Counted from the stretch's first letter, positions 20,524 through 29,582 are shown. The stretch is DNA of 46,032 nucleotides from Acidimicrobiaceae bacterium (GCA_024641005.1 JAHEDX010000031.1:1-46032), one strand, 5' to 3'. Notes: generated by a model from the sequence alone, not told the origin. Translations and numbers: made by a program.

Positions 20524-21269
20524 TGCCCAGCACCGCCCAACGTCTCGCCGACGTCATCACGATGCCCGCCAGGAATGTCGGGACCCAGGCTGCGTCTGCC
20601 GCCACCGGCACCGTGCAACACCTGCGGAACTGGACCACCAACGAGGTCGACAATTGGGGCCGAGACGACGCGTTCGTCAACCGGGTGTGGACGCTCGCCC
20701 AACTGCGGTGGAGCACATCGGTCGGTGGCACCGAACACGTGCCCAAGCGCACCGGCGCGCTGATCGTGGTCAACGCCCGCAGGTTCGCTCTCGCTCCGGT
20801 CTTCGCTGCGCTGGCGATCGGTGCCGCAGTCGACCGTCCCGTACGCTTCGTCGGGCGCCCCGACATTGCTCCGTTCGGTCCGATGATGCAACGCCTCGGC
20901 GGCCTCCTGCCGGTCGAGGCCGAACTCGAAGGTGCCTTGCGAGCCGGCGAGCTGATCGTACTGGGCGCCGCCCACACCAGGACCAACCTGCACACCGGCC
21001 AGATCGACCATCAACTCGTCGGATCGGCCGTCGCAGCCAAGGTCCGCGTGCTGCCTGCCGCCGCCATGTCGGTCCCGGTCGGCCGCAACGCCCGGGTCGA
21101 GATCGGCGGCCCGATCAGGCTCCGCCACAAGCGCCGCGGGCCACTCGAGGAACTCGAAACCGCCGACCATCTGCAGGCCCACATCAACGCCGTGCTCGAC
21201 GAGCTCGGAGGCACGATGACCGGCACGCCGATCGACTGGCTGCCGAACAGCTGGGTCGGGAGGATCTGA
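20520..21269 (+). CDS. PlsC-like acyltransferase homologue without catalytic motifs
   Basis: 249 residues from ATG 20520 (overlaps the SDR stop). From about residue 65 it follows the glycerolipid acyltransferase fold: GGTEHVPKRTGALIVVN, VRFVGRPDIAPFGPMMQRLGGLLPV, ALRAGELIVLGAAHTRTN, VRVLPAAAMSVP. The usual NH-x4-D site reads NARRFALAP from N85: His is replaced by Ala86 and no Asp follows at +5. FPEGTR is replaced by LGAAHTR. It is likely inactive as an acyltransferase, perhaps a lipid-binding or scaffold partner of the operon enzymes (inference). The N-terminal 60 residues are amphipathic and unassigned. Confidence 0.72.
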   Translation: MMPSTAQRLADVITMPARNVGTQAASAATGTVQHLRNWTTNEVDNWGRDDAFVNRVWTLAQLRWSTSVGGTEHVPKRTGALIVVNARRFALAPVFAALAIGAAVDRPVRFVGRPDIAPFGPMMQRLGGLLPVEAELEGALRAGELIVLGAAHTRTNLHTGQIDHQLVGSAVAAKVRVLPAAAMSVPVGRNARVEIGGPIRLRHKRRGPLEELETADHLQAHINAVLDELGGTMTGTPIDWLPNSWVGRI

Positions 21270-22126
21270 TGCCCTACGTGCGTGCTACCGACGGGGTGCG
21301 GCTGCACTACAGCGAGTCCGGGCGTCGTTCCGGCCCACCGGTGCTGTTGATCCAGGGGCTCGGCGCCGACAAGCAGATGTGGAACCTCCAGCGATTCGCG
21401 CTGGCCTCGAAGTACCGAACGATCGCACTCGACAACCGCGGGGCCGGTCGCAGTGACAAGCCATACGGCGACTATTCACTCGAGCAGATGGCTCGCGACG
21501 CCATCTCCGTGCTCGACCACGCCGGCGTCGACACGGCCCACGTGATCGGCGCGTCGATGGGCGGCGCCATCACCGAGATCATCGGGGTGCGACACGCCGA
21601 CCGAGTCCGGTCGCTCACCCTCGCATGTACGGCGTGCATGCATCATCCGTGGCGCAAGGAACTGCTGGCCGAGTGGGCCAGTTCCGCGATGGAAAACGGC
21701 ATGGGTTCGATGACTGCCGAAGCCGCACGATGGGTGATCGGGCCCCGGTCGTTCCGCCGCCTCGCCCCCGCGATCGGCTGGATGGGCCCACTCGCCTTCG
21801 CGCGTCCACCACACGCGTTCGCCGGTCAGGTCGCGGCGATCTTGTCGATCGACGACGCGCTCGCGGATGAGCTCTCGAAGATCGATGTGCCGACCCTCGT
21901 GATCGTCGGCAACCAAGACATCCTCACGCCGCGCGGCGACTCCGAAGACATCGCCCAACGCATCTCGACCGCCGAACTGGTCGTGATCAGCGGTGCCGCT
22001 CACGGGCTCATGATCGAGCATGCGACCACGTTCAACCGTGTGATGCTCGAGTTCCTCGGGCGCGCCGAGCAGGCGTTTCGCACCGTAGGAGTCGAGCAGC
22101 ACGACGCTGCGGCGACCGCCGGCTGA
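21269..22126 (+). CDS. Alpha/beta-hydrolase fold protein
   Basis: 285 residues; ATG 21269 overlaps the previous stop by one base. Motifs in order: VLLIQGLGADKQMW (oxyanion loop), LDNRGAGRSDKP, VIGASMGGAITEI (nucleophile Ser in G-x-S-x-G), LVIVGNQDILTP (acid), ISGAAHGLMIE (His). The triad is complete. Sequence style is that of actinobacterial carboxylester hydrolases close to lipases. No signal peptide. Shares an operon with SDR, PlsC-like and renalase-like proteins, pointing to lipid or steroid-like metabolism, but this is inference. Confidence 0.9.
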   Translation: MPYVRATDGVRLHYSESGRRSGPPVLLIQGLGADKQMWNLQRFALASKYRTIALDNRGAGRSDKPYGDYSLEQMARDAISVLDHAGVDTAHVIGASMGGAITEIIGVRHADRVRSLTLACTACMHHPWRKELLAEWASSAMENGMGSMTAEAARWVIGPRSFRRLAPAIGWMGPLAFARPPHAFAGQVAAILSIDDALADELSKIDVPTLVIVGNQDILTPRGDSEDIAQRISTAELVVISGAAHGLMIEHATTFNRVMLEFLGRAEQAFRTVGVEQHDAAATAG

Positions 22127-23079
22127 TGCGGGTCGCCGTGATCGGGGCCGGACTGGCCGGCCTGGTCGCTGCCCGATCACTTCACGGCGACCACGACGTC
22201 GTCGTACTCGACAAGGGCCCCTCGGTCGGAGGGCGGCTCGCGACCAGACGGATCGGCGAGGCCAGGCTCGATCACGGCGCCCAGTTCTTCACCGTGCGGG
22301 GTGCCGCCCTGCAAGCACAGGTCGACGACTGGTTGGAACGCGGGATCGCTCGGGTGTGGTGCCACGGTTTCGCAGGCCGTGCCGACGGCTATCCCCGCTA
22401 TTGCGGGTCCGACGGCATGAACTCACTGGCCAAGGACCTCGCCAGCGGACTCGACCACCGCACGAACCAGATGGTCTTCATGGTGCGTCGCACCGAGGAC
22501 GGCTGGGACGTCGTGATCGATGACGGATCCAGGATCGCCGCCGACGCCGTGATACTCACCTGCCCCGTGCCGCAATCCTGGGCCTTGCTCGCTCAAGCCG
22601 AGCTGGCGATCCCCGAGGAGTTGTTCCGCCGTGCCTACCACCGCACGATCGGCCTGCTGACCGTGCTCGACCGACCGAGCGCCGTACCGTCGCCAGGGGG
22701 CGTGCAGTTCGACGCCGACGACGCATCGAACGCGTTCGGGTTCATCGCCGACAACCAGGCGAAAGGTGTCAGTCCCGTCCCTGCGGTCACCTTCCATGCG
22801 ACCCAACCGTGGAGCACCGAACACTGGGACGACGACGTCGCACTCCTCCGAACGCTGCTGCTCGAGCGAGCGCGGCCCTGGATCGGCGAGGCCTGCGTCC
22901 TCGATGCTCAGGTGAAGAAGTGGCGATTCGCCGGCCCCGTCGACCCATGGGTGGACGCATGCTGGGTCGAAGCTGAGCATCAAGTGGTGCTGGCCGGCGA
23001 TCTGTTCGCCGGCCCGAAGTTCGAGGGCGCCTTCAATTCCGGCCTCGCTGCAGCGGCGGCGGTCGTCGGCTTCTCCTGA
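22126..23079 (+). CDS. Renalase-like FAD-dependent oxidoreductase
   Basis: 317 residues; ATG 22126 overlaps the hydrolase stop by one base. The FAD-binding N-terminus is VAVIGAGLAGLVAARSL, followed by DKGPSVGGRLATRR and LDHGAQFFTVR, characteristic of renalase/NAD(P)-binding amine-oxidase-like proteins. C-terminal FAD contacts are VVLAGDLFAGPKFEGAFNSGLAAA. Bacterial renalases oxidise off-form dihydropyridine isomers of NAD(P)H, so a repair role is possible. Last gene of the operon. Confidence 0.9.
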   Translation: MRVAVIGAGLAGLVAARSLHGDHDVVVLDKGPSVGGRLATRRIGEARLDHGAQFFTVRGAALQAQVDDWLERGIARVWCHGFAGRADGYPRYCGSDGMNSLAKDLASGLDHRTNQMVFMVRRTEDGWDVVIDDGSRIAADAVILTCPVPQSWALLAQAELAIPEELFRRAYHRTIGLLTVLDRPSAVPSPGGVQFDADDASNAFGFIADNQAKGVSPVPAVTFHATQPWSTEHWDDDVALLRTLLLERARPWIGEACVLDAQVKKWRFAGPVDPWVDACWVEAEHQVVLAGDLFAGPKFEGAFNSGLAAAAAVVGFS

Positions 23080-23094
23080 GGTCGCATCTACCGT

Positions 23095-23128
23095 GTGGAC
23101 CTTCGGCTCTTGATCGTGAGCCGTCCAC
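23095..23128. repeat. Inverted repeat after the SDR-renalase operon
   Basis: Stem GTGGA/TCCAC plus CGGCTC/GAGCCG, separated on the 5' side by a short bulge, with an 8-base loop. It sits 16 bases after the renalase stop. No T-run follows, so a terminator role is uncertain. Confidence 0.4.
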
Positions 23129-23174
23129 CGCGCATCATCGAATTCATCAATCATGTGAACTCAGGAGGCGTGTC

Positions 23175-25031
23175 ATGCCGAACACCGCTGTGATCGCGAC
23201 GCCCGTCCCAACAGGTGCTCACACCACCGTTCGCACTGTCGTACATCGTTTCCGCGATCGGGTCGCATCGCAGCCCGAGCGGCCGGCGTTACGCCATCAC
23301 GTCGACGGTGAGTGGAAGCCGCTCGACTGGGGCCAATACGGACGCGCCGTCGACGAGACGGCCGCCGGGCTCATCACGCTCGGGGTCGAGCGAGGAGACC
23401 GCGTCGGTCTGCTGTCGAGCAACCGGCCCGAATGGCACATCGCGGATCTGGCGACACTGTCGGTCGGCGCCGTCACGGTGCCCGTCTACCCGACCAGTTC
23501 GTCGTCGCAGGTGGCGTACGTGTTGCGCGACTCCGGAGCCAAGGTCTGCTTCGTCGAGGGCGCCGAGCAACTGTCGAAAGTGCTGCTCCACCTCGAAGAC
23601 CTCCCGAAGCTCGAGATGCTCGTCGGGCTGACCGGGCTCCCTGGGCTCGATCGGGAGTCGATCATGATCGATCTCGGCAGGCTGCGTTCACGCGGTCGCA
23701 TGGTGTTGGGTGCGACTCCTGACGTGGTTGCCGAACGGGTCGCCCTCCTCGAGAGCAGCGACATCGCCACCCTCGTGTACACCAGCGGCACGACCGGTGC
23801 ACCCAAAGGCGCCGTGCTGACCCATGGCAATCTCGAGTGGACGATCACCGCCGTCGAGTCGATGGTCGGGCTGTCGCCGAACGACCGCTTGCTCAGCTAC
23901 CTGCCGCTCAGCCATATCGCCGAACGGATCGTCAGCCATGTCGGCCAGATCGTGTCCGGCGGCGAGACCTGGTTCGCGCAGAGCCTGTCCACCGTGCCCG
24001 ACGACCTGCGAGCATGCCGCCCGACCATCTTCTTCGCCGTGCCGCGGGTGTGGCAGAAGTTCCACGACGCGATCCTCGACCAGATCGCGGCCACACCTCG
24101 CCCGGTACGGGCCATCATCGAGCGGTATCTCGCACTCGGGTTGGCGGCGGTTCGGGCCGACGAGGGTGGGCCGGCACTCACGACCGGCGAACGGCGGCTG
24201 CACCGAGGTCTGGATCGCACGATCGGCGCACGACTCCGGCACCGGCTCGGGCTCGACCAAGCACGCTTGGTCGTGTCGGCGGCCGCCCCGATCCATCCCG
24301 ATCTGGTGCGCTGGTTCCATGCGCTCGGTCTTCCGATCGCCGAGGTCTGGGGGCAGACCGAGGACTGTGGGCCCGCAACGATCAATCCACCGTCGGCGAT
24401 CAAGATCGGCTCGGTGGGCGTGGCTCTCCCGGGTCTCGACGTCAGAGTTGCCGAGGACGGAGAACTGTTCGTGCGCGGCGGCAGCGTATGCGCCGGGTAT
24501 TACGGACGCGACGATGCCACGGCCGAGATGATCGCGCCAGACGGGTGGATGTCGACCGGCGACCTGGGTTCGATCGACGACGACGGGTACGTCACCATCA
24601 CCGGCCGCAAGAAGGACCTCATCATCAACGCAGCCGGTAAGAACATCTCACCATCCGAGATCGAGAGTCGTCTCGCCCTCGAGCCGCTGATCGGGCAGGC
24701 GGTGGTGGTGGGCGATGGGCGCCGGTACCTCGTCGCGCTGCTCACCCTCGATCCCGATGACGCGGCCGATTGGGCAGCGTCACACGGCGCGTTCGCAGAC
24801 ATCAGCAACCTGGTCAACGATCCTCAGCTGCGGGCGGTGATCGCCGCCGGTGTCGAGCGGGTCAACCGCGAGCACGCACCGGTCGAACAGATCAAGCAGT
24901 GGCGACTACTCCACGAACCCTTCACCGTCGAGGGCGGTGAGCTGACCCCCACCATGAAGGTCAAGCGATCTGTCGTGATAGATCTCAACGCGGATGCCGT
25001 CGACGAGATGTACGCCGACGACCGTCGCTGA
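23175..25031 (+). CDS. Long-chain fatty-acid-CoA ligase (FadD15-like, AMP-forming)
   Basis: 618 residues; ATG 23175 has a strong AGGAGG upstream. Activates fatty acids through an acyl-adenylate. Motifs: YTSGTTGAPKGAVLTHGN (P-loop, about residues 198-215), LPLSHIAER, VSAAAPIHPDL, EVWGQTED (A5), DGWMSTGDLG (A7), GRKKDLIINAAGKNISPSEIE (A8) and TPTMKVKRS with the C-terminal catalytic Lys. Family architecture is that of the long-chain (eukaryote-like) synthetases typical of actinobacteria. Length and all core motifs are normal. Confidence 0.94.
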   Translation: MPNTAVIATPVPTGAHTTVRTVVHRFRDRVASQPERPALRHHVDGEWKPLDWGQYGRAVDETAAGLITLGVERGDRVGLLSSNRPEWHIADLATLSVGAVTVPVYPTSSSSQVAYVLRDSGAKVCFVEGAEQLSKVLLHLEDLPKLEMLVGLTGLPGLDRESIMIDLGRLRSRGRMVLGATPDVVAERVALLESSDIATLVYTSGTTGAPKGAVLTHGNLEWTITAVESMVGLSPNDRLLSYLPLSHIAERIVSHVGQIVSGGETWFAQSLSTVPDDLRACRPTIFFAVPRVWQKFHDAILDQIAATPRPVRAIIERYLALGLAAVRADEGGPALTTGERRLHRGLDRTIGARLRHRLGLDQARLVVSAAAPIHPDLVRWFHALGLPIAEVWGQTEDCGPATINPPSAIKIGSVGVALPGLDVRVAEDGELFVRGGSVCAGYYGRDDATAEMIAPDGWMSTGDLGSIDDDGYVTITGRKKDLIINAAGKNISPSEIESRLALEPLIGQAVVVGDGRRYLVALLTLDPDDAADWAASHGAFADISNLVNDPQLRAVIAAGVERVNREHAPVEQIKQWRLLHEPFTVEGGELTPTMKVKRSVVIDLNADAVDEMYADDRR

Positions 25032-25139
25032 CGACACGAAACACACTCCTTCCCACCGAGTTCGGGCGCGTCGCGGAGCGTGCGCGCTGCGCCCACGGGG
25101 CGGAAATGATCACGTGGAGATCGGATGGCGTCGGTCGGC

Positions 25140-25838
25140 TCACGGCGACGCCGACGAAGACGTGGGGGTCGTCGTGGAGATCGTCGTGGAGGGTGCCTCG
25201 GTGGTCGAGGTCGGTGCGGGCTCGGGCGCATAGGGAACCGTGACCCGGCATTCGACGGCCGACAACCTGCGCTCGTCGAGATCGAAGATCGCCGTGAAAT
25301 CTTCTCCGAACACCTTGCGGAACTCGCGATACGACTCGAACTCCTCGTCACCGCATCGGCGGTCGAGCACCGAGGCGTAGGGCACCTGCCAGCCGTTCAC
25401 CAGGGTCGCGACACCGTCGGCCAACGTGTCGATGGCCGGCATGCGAACCGTTCGGTTCGACCCCATCGGCACCAGGGCGAGCCACACCACGCCCTCGCCC
25501 AACAGGTCGGCGACCACGGCGCAGGCACCGATCTCGCCGAAGTCGGGACACAGCATCTCCCCACGGGTCCCTGCCACGACTCGCAAGGAGCGCGAGCCGT
25601 CGATGATCAAGTCGGTGTCACCGGTGGCCACACCGTCGACACCGATCCGGAAACCGGCATTGCTCGACGAGAAGACCTGCTCGACGAGATCGATCTTGTG
25701 CAACTCGATGGAAGCCACCTCGGTGTCACCGCCGCCGTCGATCGCGTTGCGGGTGGCGAAGATCGTCGACAGCAGGAAGAGCAGGCCGACGACGGCGCCG
25801 ATCGCGGCGAAGAAGCGCACGCTGAAGATCTGCCGCAT
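25140..25838 (-). CDS. Hypothetical membrane-anchored protein with Ser/Thr-rich tail
   Basis: 232 residues from ATG 25838. One N-terminal helix (FFAAIGAVVGLLFLLSTIF, residues 8-27) anchors a domain of about 170 residues outside the cell, with four cysteines (LCPDF, GACAV, RRCGDE, VECRV) that could form two disulfides. The last 25 residues are Thr/Ser/Pro-rich. I recognise no family. It follows hemL by 30 bases but has its own -10 box (25849-25854), so it need not be part of the heme operon. Confidence 0.75.
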   Translation of the reverse strand: MRQIFSVRFFAAIGAVVGLLFLLSTIFATRNAIDGGGDTEVASIELHKIDLVEQVFSSSNAGFRIGVDGVATGDTDLIIDGSRSLRVVAGTRGEMLCPDFGEIGACAVVADLLGEGVVWLALVPMGSNRTVRMPAIDTLADGVATLVNGWQVPYASVLDRRCGDEEFESYREFRKVFGEDFTAIFDLDERRLSAVECRVTVPYAPEPAPTSTTEAPSTTISTTTPTSSSASP

Positions 25839-25848
25839 GGTGCCAGCG

Positions 25849-25854
25849 ACGCTA
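25849..25854 (-). promoter_or_regulatory. -10 box upstream of the hypothetical anchored-protein gene
   Basis: TAGCGT on the minus strand, 10 bases before ATG 25838, in the short gap after hemL. Confidence 0.4.
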
Positions 25855-25868
25855 GTGGCTGCCGGACG

Positions 25869-27206
25869 TCAGCCGGCGGCGGCCACACCGGCAGCGCGGT
25901 GTGCCCGTTCGGCGATCTGGTCGAGTACGGCATCGGTGTGAGCGAGCCCGACGAAGATCGCCTCGTACGCACCAGGCGCCATCGCCACCCCTTCGGCCAA
26001 CATCGCGTGGAAGAAACGCGCATAGGCGGTCTCGTCGGTCTGCTTGGCCTCCGCGAAGTTACGAGCAGGCGCCGCATCGCCACACACCATGCCCACGAGC
26101 GTCCCCACCACCGGGAAACGGGCGGCGAATCCGGCCGACGAGCAGGCTTGTGTCAGCAGGGACGAGAAGCGTTGCGCCCGCGCGCCGATCGTGTCGTAGA
26201 CATCGGCATCGAGCAGATTCAGGGCGGCGAGCCCGGCCGCCGTCGCTATCGGATTGCCGGAGAGCGTGCCGGCGTGGAACACGGGTCCGAGCGGCGACAG
26301 CGTCTCCATGATCTCGCGCCGACCACCCACCGCCCCGATCGGGAGCCCTCCGCCGATCACCTTGCCGAACGTGGTGAGGTCGGGCCACACGCCGTACCTG
26401 GCCTGCGCACCACCGAGGCCGAGCCGGAATCCGGTGATGACCTCGTCGAAGATCAATACCGCACCGACCCGATCACATTCATCACGCAGGCCCTGCAGGA
26501 AACCCGCATCGGGCGCGACGACACCCATGTTGGCGGCGACCGGCTCGACGATCACACATGCGACCGAATCGTCGAGATGGGGAACCTCGTTGTACGGCAC
26601 CACCATCGTCTCCGCGACGGCACCCGCCGGGACGCCTGCCGTACCGGGCAGGCCGAGGGTTGCCACCCCGCTGCCACCGGCGGCGAGCAGAGCGTCGGTC
26701 GCTCCGTGGAAGTTGCCGTGGAAGATCACGACGCGGTCGCGACCGGTGAAGCCACGCGCCAGGCGAACCGCCGTGCTGGTGGCCTCGGTACCCGAGTTCA
26801 TGAACCGCACCTGCTCGCACGAGCCGACGCGGTCGGTGATCGCCTCGGCGAGCTTCATCTCGCGCGGGGTCGGGGCGCCATACGACGTGCCACCTGCTGC
26901 CGCCTGGGTGACAGCGGCCGTGATGTCGGGGTGGGCATGCCCCAGGATGACGGCGCCGTAACTCTGCACGAGGTCGATGTACTCATTGCCCTCGACATCC
27001 CAGACGCGGGCGCCCTCGGCCCGGGCGACCACGTACGGGCGGCCGCCGACCGACGTGAATGCACGGATCGAGGAGTTCACACCGCCGGGGATCACCTGTG
27101 TCGAGCGGGTGAACACGTCGTCGTTGGATGCCAGACCCGCGCCGACGCACACCGTTGCCGAACAGCCTGCGGCGGCACAACGTTCGGGGTCGCACAACGG
27201 GATCAT
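25869..27206 (-). CDS. hemL: Glutamate-1-semialdehyde 2,1-aminomutase HemL
   Basis: 445 residues from ATG 27206, which overlaps the hemB stop (ATGA). Converts glutamate-1-semialdehyde to 5-aminolevulinate. VIPGGVNSSIRAF, YGAPTPREMKLAE, FMNSGTEATSTAVRLAR and TTFGKVIGGGLPIGAVGG (PLP Lys) are intact. Unusually, the family core starts only near residue 27; the preceding leader has cysteines at positions 5, 10, 15 and 20. GTG at codon 19 could be the true start instead. The ATGA overlap with hemB favours the longer form. Confidence 0.95.
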   Translation of the reverse strand: MIPLCDPERCAAAGCSATVCVGAGLASNDDVFTRSTQVIPGGVNSSIRAFTSVGGRPYVVARAEGARVWDVEGNEYIDLVQSYGAVILGHAHPDITAAVTQAAAGGTSYGAPTPREMKLAEAITDRVGSCEQVRFMNSGTEATSTAVRLARGFTGRDRVVIFHGNFHGATDALLAAGGSGVATLGLPGTAGVPAGAVAETMVVPYNEVPHLDDSVACVIVEPVAANMGVVAPDAGFLQGLRDECDRVGAVLIFDEVITGFRLGLGGAQARYGVWPDLTTFGKVIGGGLPIGAVGGRREIMETLSPLGPVFHAGTLSGNPIATAAGLAALNLLDADVYDTIGARAQRFSSLLTQACSSAGFAARFPVVGTLVGMVCGDAAPARNFAEAKQTDETAYARFFHAMLAEGVAMAPGAYEAIFVGLAHTDAVLDQIAERAHRAAGVAAAG

Positions 27207-28201
27207 GATGCAGCCCTTCCGGTGGCGCGTTCGGCAAACCACCTGGTCAGATACGTGAGCACGAGATCGGCGCCGGCACGTTTGATGGCCGTCAGGTGCT
27301 CGAGCGCGACCGTGTCGTGATCGATCCACCCGTTCGCCGCAGCGGCCTTGATCATCGAGTACTCACCGCTCACGTGATAGGCCGCGAGTGGTACGTCGAC
27401 CTGGCGGCGGACCTCGTGGATCACGTCGAGATAGGCAAGCGCGGGTTTGACCATCACCATGTCGGCGCCCTGGGCGAGGTCGGCGTGAACCTCGACGAGT
27501 GCTTCGCGAGCATTGCGGAAGTCCTGCTGGTAACCCTTGCGGTCACCGCCGTCGGCGATGCTGACGTCGACCGCATCGCGGAATGGACCGTACAGACCGC
27601 TGGCGTACTTGGCGGAGTATCCCAGGATCGCCACCTCGCCGAATCCATTGCGGTCGAGTGCCGATCGGATCGCCCCGACCTGACCGTCCATCATGCCGCT
27701 CGGAGCGACGACGTGGGCTCCGGCGGTGGCCTGTGCGACCGCCGCCTCCGCATAGATCTCGATCGTCGCGTCGTTGTCGACGCTGCCGTCGGGCCGAACG
27801 ATGCCGCAATGGCCATGGCTCGTGTACTCGTCGACGCACAGGTCGGCCATCAACACCACGTCGTCGCCCAACTCGGATCGCAGATCTCGCAAGGCGAGCT
27901 GCACGATGCCCTGCGGGTCGCAAGCTCCGGAACCGGTCTCGTCCTTGACCGCTGGAACGCCGAACAGCATGATCGCCCTGACACCCATGTCGGCAAGGTC
28001 GACCACCTCGCGGCGAAGGCTGTCACGGGTGTCTTGGAAGACGCCTGGCAACGAACTGATCTCGACGCGCTCGTCGATGCCTTCTCGCACGAACAGCGGT
28101 GCGATCAGATCGGTGACCGCGAGATTGGTCTCGGCCACGAGATCCCGCATCGCCGCCGTCGCCCGAAGCCTCCGCGGCCGTTGGAATGGGAAGTCTGCCA
28201 T
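27203..28201 (-). CDS. hemB: Delta-aminolevulinic acid dehydratase (porphobilinogen synthase) HemB
   Basis: 332 residues from ATG 28201 (MADFPFQRPRRLR), which has GAGGG six bases upstream. ATG 28219 is an alternative that fits a leaderless start (TACCAT 7 bases before it). Condenses two aminolevulinates to porphobilinogen. The Schiff-base lysines are in GYSAKYASGLYGPFRDA and MVMVKPALAYLD. The metal loop LCVDEYTSHGHC has C122, D124 and C132, so the middle Cys of the classical zinc triplet is Asp. Followed directly by hemL. Confidence 0.96.
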   Translation of the reverse strand: MADFPFQRPRRLRATAAMRDLVAETNLAVTDLIAPLFVREGIDERVEISSLPGVFQDTRDSLRREVVDLADMGVRAIMLFGVPAVKDETGSGACDPQGIVQLALRDLRSELGDDVVLMADLCVDEYTSHGHCGIVRPDGSVDNDATIEIYAEAAVAQATAGAHVVAPSGMMDGQVGAIRSALDRNGFGEVAILGYSAKYASGLYGPFRDAVDVSIADGGDRKGYQQDFRNAREALVEVHADLAQGADMVMVKPALAYLDVIHEVRRQVDVPLAAYHVSGEYSMIKAAAANGWIDHDTVALEHLTAIKRAGADLVLTYLTRWFAERATGRAAS

Positions 28202-28330
28202 CGGCCCTCGAGATGCCATGCCCCGCATGGTAGGGCCACGGACCGGTCGGGCCACACCCCCGCCGGTCCCCGACAGCCGTTCGGCGCTGCATCTGGCCGT
28301 GGATGCCCGAACGGTGGACCAACGGGGCGG

Positions 28331-28336
28331 TAGCGT
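28331..28336 (+). promoter_or_regulatory. -10 box, leaderless start of the Ig-like protein gene
   Basis: TAGCGT, 7 bases, then GTG 28344. No Shine-Dalgarno is seen. Confidence 0.45.
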
Positions 28337-28343
28337 CATCAGG

Positions 28344-29582
28344 GTGTCTGTGCAGGTGTGGTTTGCCCAGGAGGAGATCTCGATACGGCCCGGCGAGTCG
28401 ACGTCGCTGTCGCTGGCCGTCGAGAACGTCGGCGACCGGACCGAGAGCTACACGATCATCCCGGCAGGCCTGACGGCCGCCTGGACCACCGTCACGCGTC
28501 CGAACATCACCTTGTTCGCCGGGTCGCGCGACGTGGTCGAGGTGACGATTCGGCCGCCGGCGATCCACACCACCACTGCCGGGAGTACCGCTCTGGCGGT
28601 CCGGGTGATCCCGCAAGCGTCACCCGACGATGCGGTCATCGCGGAGACCATCGCGTCGGTGCAATCCTTCGACGACCGACGGATCACCACCCTGCAGCCT
28701 GTTCAGCGGGGCCGACGGCGCGTGACGTTCGAATTCATGGTCGAAAACCATGGCAACAATCTTGCGAGCTGCAGATTGCACCTGATCGATGCCAGCAACC
28801 GCGTCGACGGCTCGTTCGACCCGCCCGCCGTCGGAGTCGCTCCCGGTTCGGCGAGTCTCGTGCGCCTCAACCTCCGAGCGCACCACGGCTATCTACGTCG
28901 CTCCGAACGGCAACTCGACTTCGAGATCGAGGCCACCGAACAGGATCATGCACCCGCTACCGGTCGAGCGACGCTGATCCAATCGCCGACAGTATCGGCA
29001 CGGGCGGCTTGGCGAACTCTGGCGCTGGCCGCGACGATCGTCGCCATCGTCTTCGCCTGGACCGGCGTGGTGCGCCCAGAACTGCGCGATGCCGCCGCTC
29101 GAGCCGTCGACGATCGCATCGAAGAATTGGGGGCGGTGCCGACCGACACGACCCCTGATGTCGCCGAGACGTTGCCGCCCGACGAGACACCGGACGCTCC
29201 CGGCACCGCGATCGTCGCTGTCGACGAGGGCGAACCCACGTCGTACCGGATCGTGGTCGACGTGGGCATCACCCAAGAACGCAGCGAATCGATCTCGGTC
29301 CCACCGGATTCGCAGTTCCTGCTCACCGACGTGGTGCTGCAGAATCCCAACGGCGACCTCGGCACAGCACAGCTCTTGCGGAACGCCGACATTCTCTACG
29401 AATGGGACCTGGGCTCGATGAACTCGGCCAACGAGTTTCAGCCCCGCATCAGCCCGTTGCCGTTCGAGCCGGGTGACAACGTCGTGCTGGCTGTCGACTG
29501 CGAGGTCGCGGGCCAAACCACCGGCACGGGCTGCGAAATCGCGGCATTGCTCGGTGGCCGACTCGTTCCCGCCCAGGGCTGA
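28344..29582 (+). CDS. Single-pass membrane protein with Ig-like domains (hypothetical)
   Basis: 412 residues from GTG 28344. Two beta-rich, NEW3/CARDB-like domains (about residues 1-100 and 105-200: SIRPGESTSLSLAVENVGD, RVTFEFMVENHGNNLASC) precede one helix (about residues 224-244) and a second beta domain (about 290-412). There is no N-terminal signal, so the N-terminal domains would be cytoplasmic and the C-terminal part external; this is odd for Ig-like modules. Function unknown. It lies between hemB and the propeller gene, which also has Ig-like modules. Confidence 0.75.
   Translation: MSVQVWFAQEEISIRPGESTSLSLAVENVGDRTESYTIIPAGLTAAWTTVTRPNITLFAGSRDVVEVTIRPPAIHTTTAGSTALAVRVIPQASPDDAVIAETIASVQSFDDRRITTLQPVQRGRRRVTFEFMVENHGNNLASCRLHLIDASNRVDGSFDPPAVGVAPGSASLVRLNLRAHHGYLRRSERQLDFEIEATEQDHAPATGRATLIQSPTVSARAAWRTLALAATIVAIVFAWTGVVRPELRDAAARAVDDRIEELGAVPTDTTPDVAETLPPDETPDAPGTAIVAVDEGEPTSYRIVVDVGITQERSESISVPPDSQFLLTDVVLQNPNGDLGTAQLLRNADILYEWDLGSMNSANEFQPRISPLPFEPGDNVVLAVDCEVAGQTTGTGCEIAALLGGRLVPAQG

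Noticed and set aside
25125-27320. 731-residue plus-strand frame across hemL and the hypothetical anchored-protein gene
   Set aside because: Antisense to conserved HemL; Arg/Gly/His-rich, no recognisable motif.
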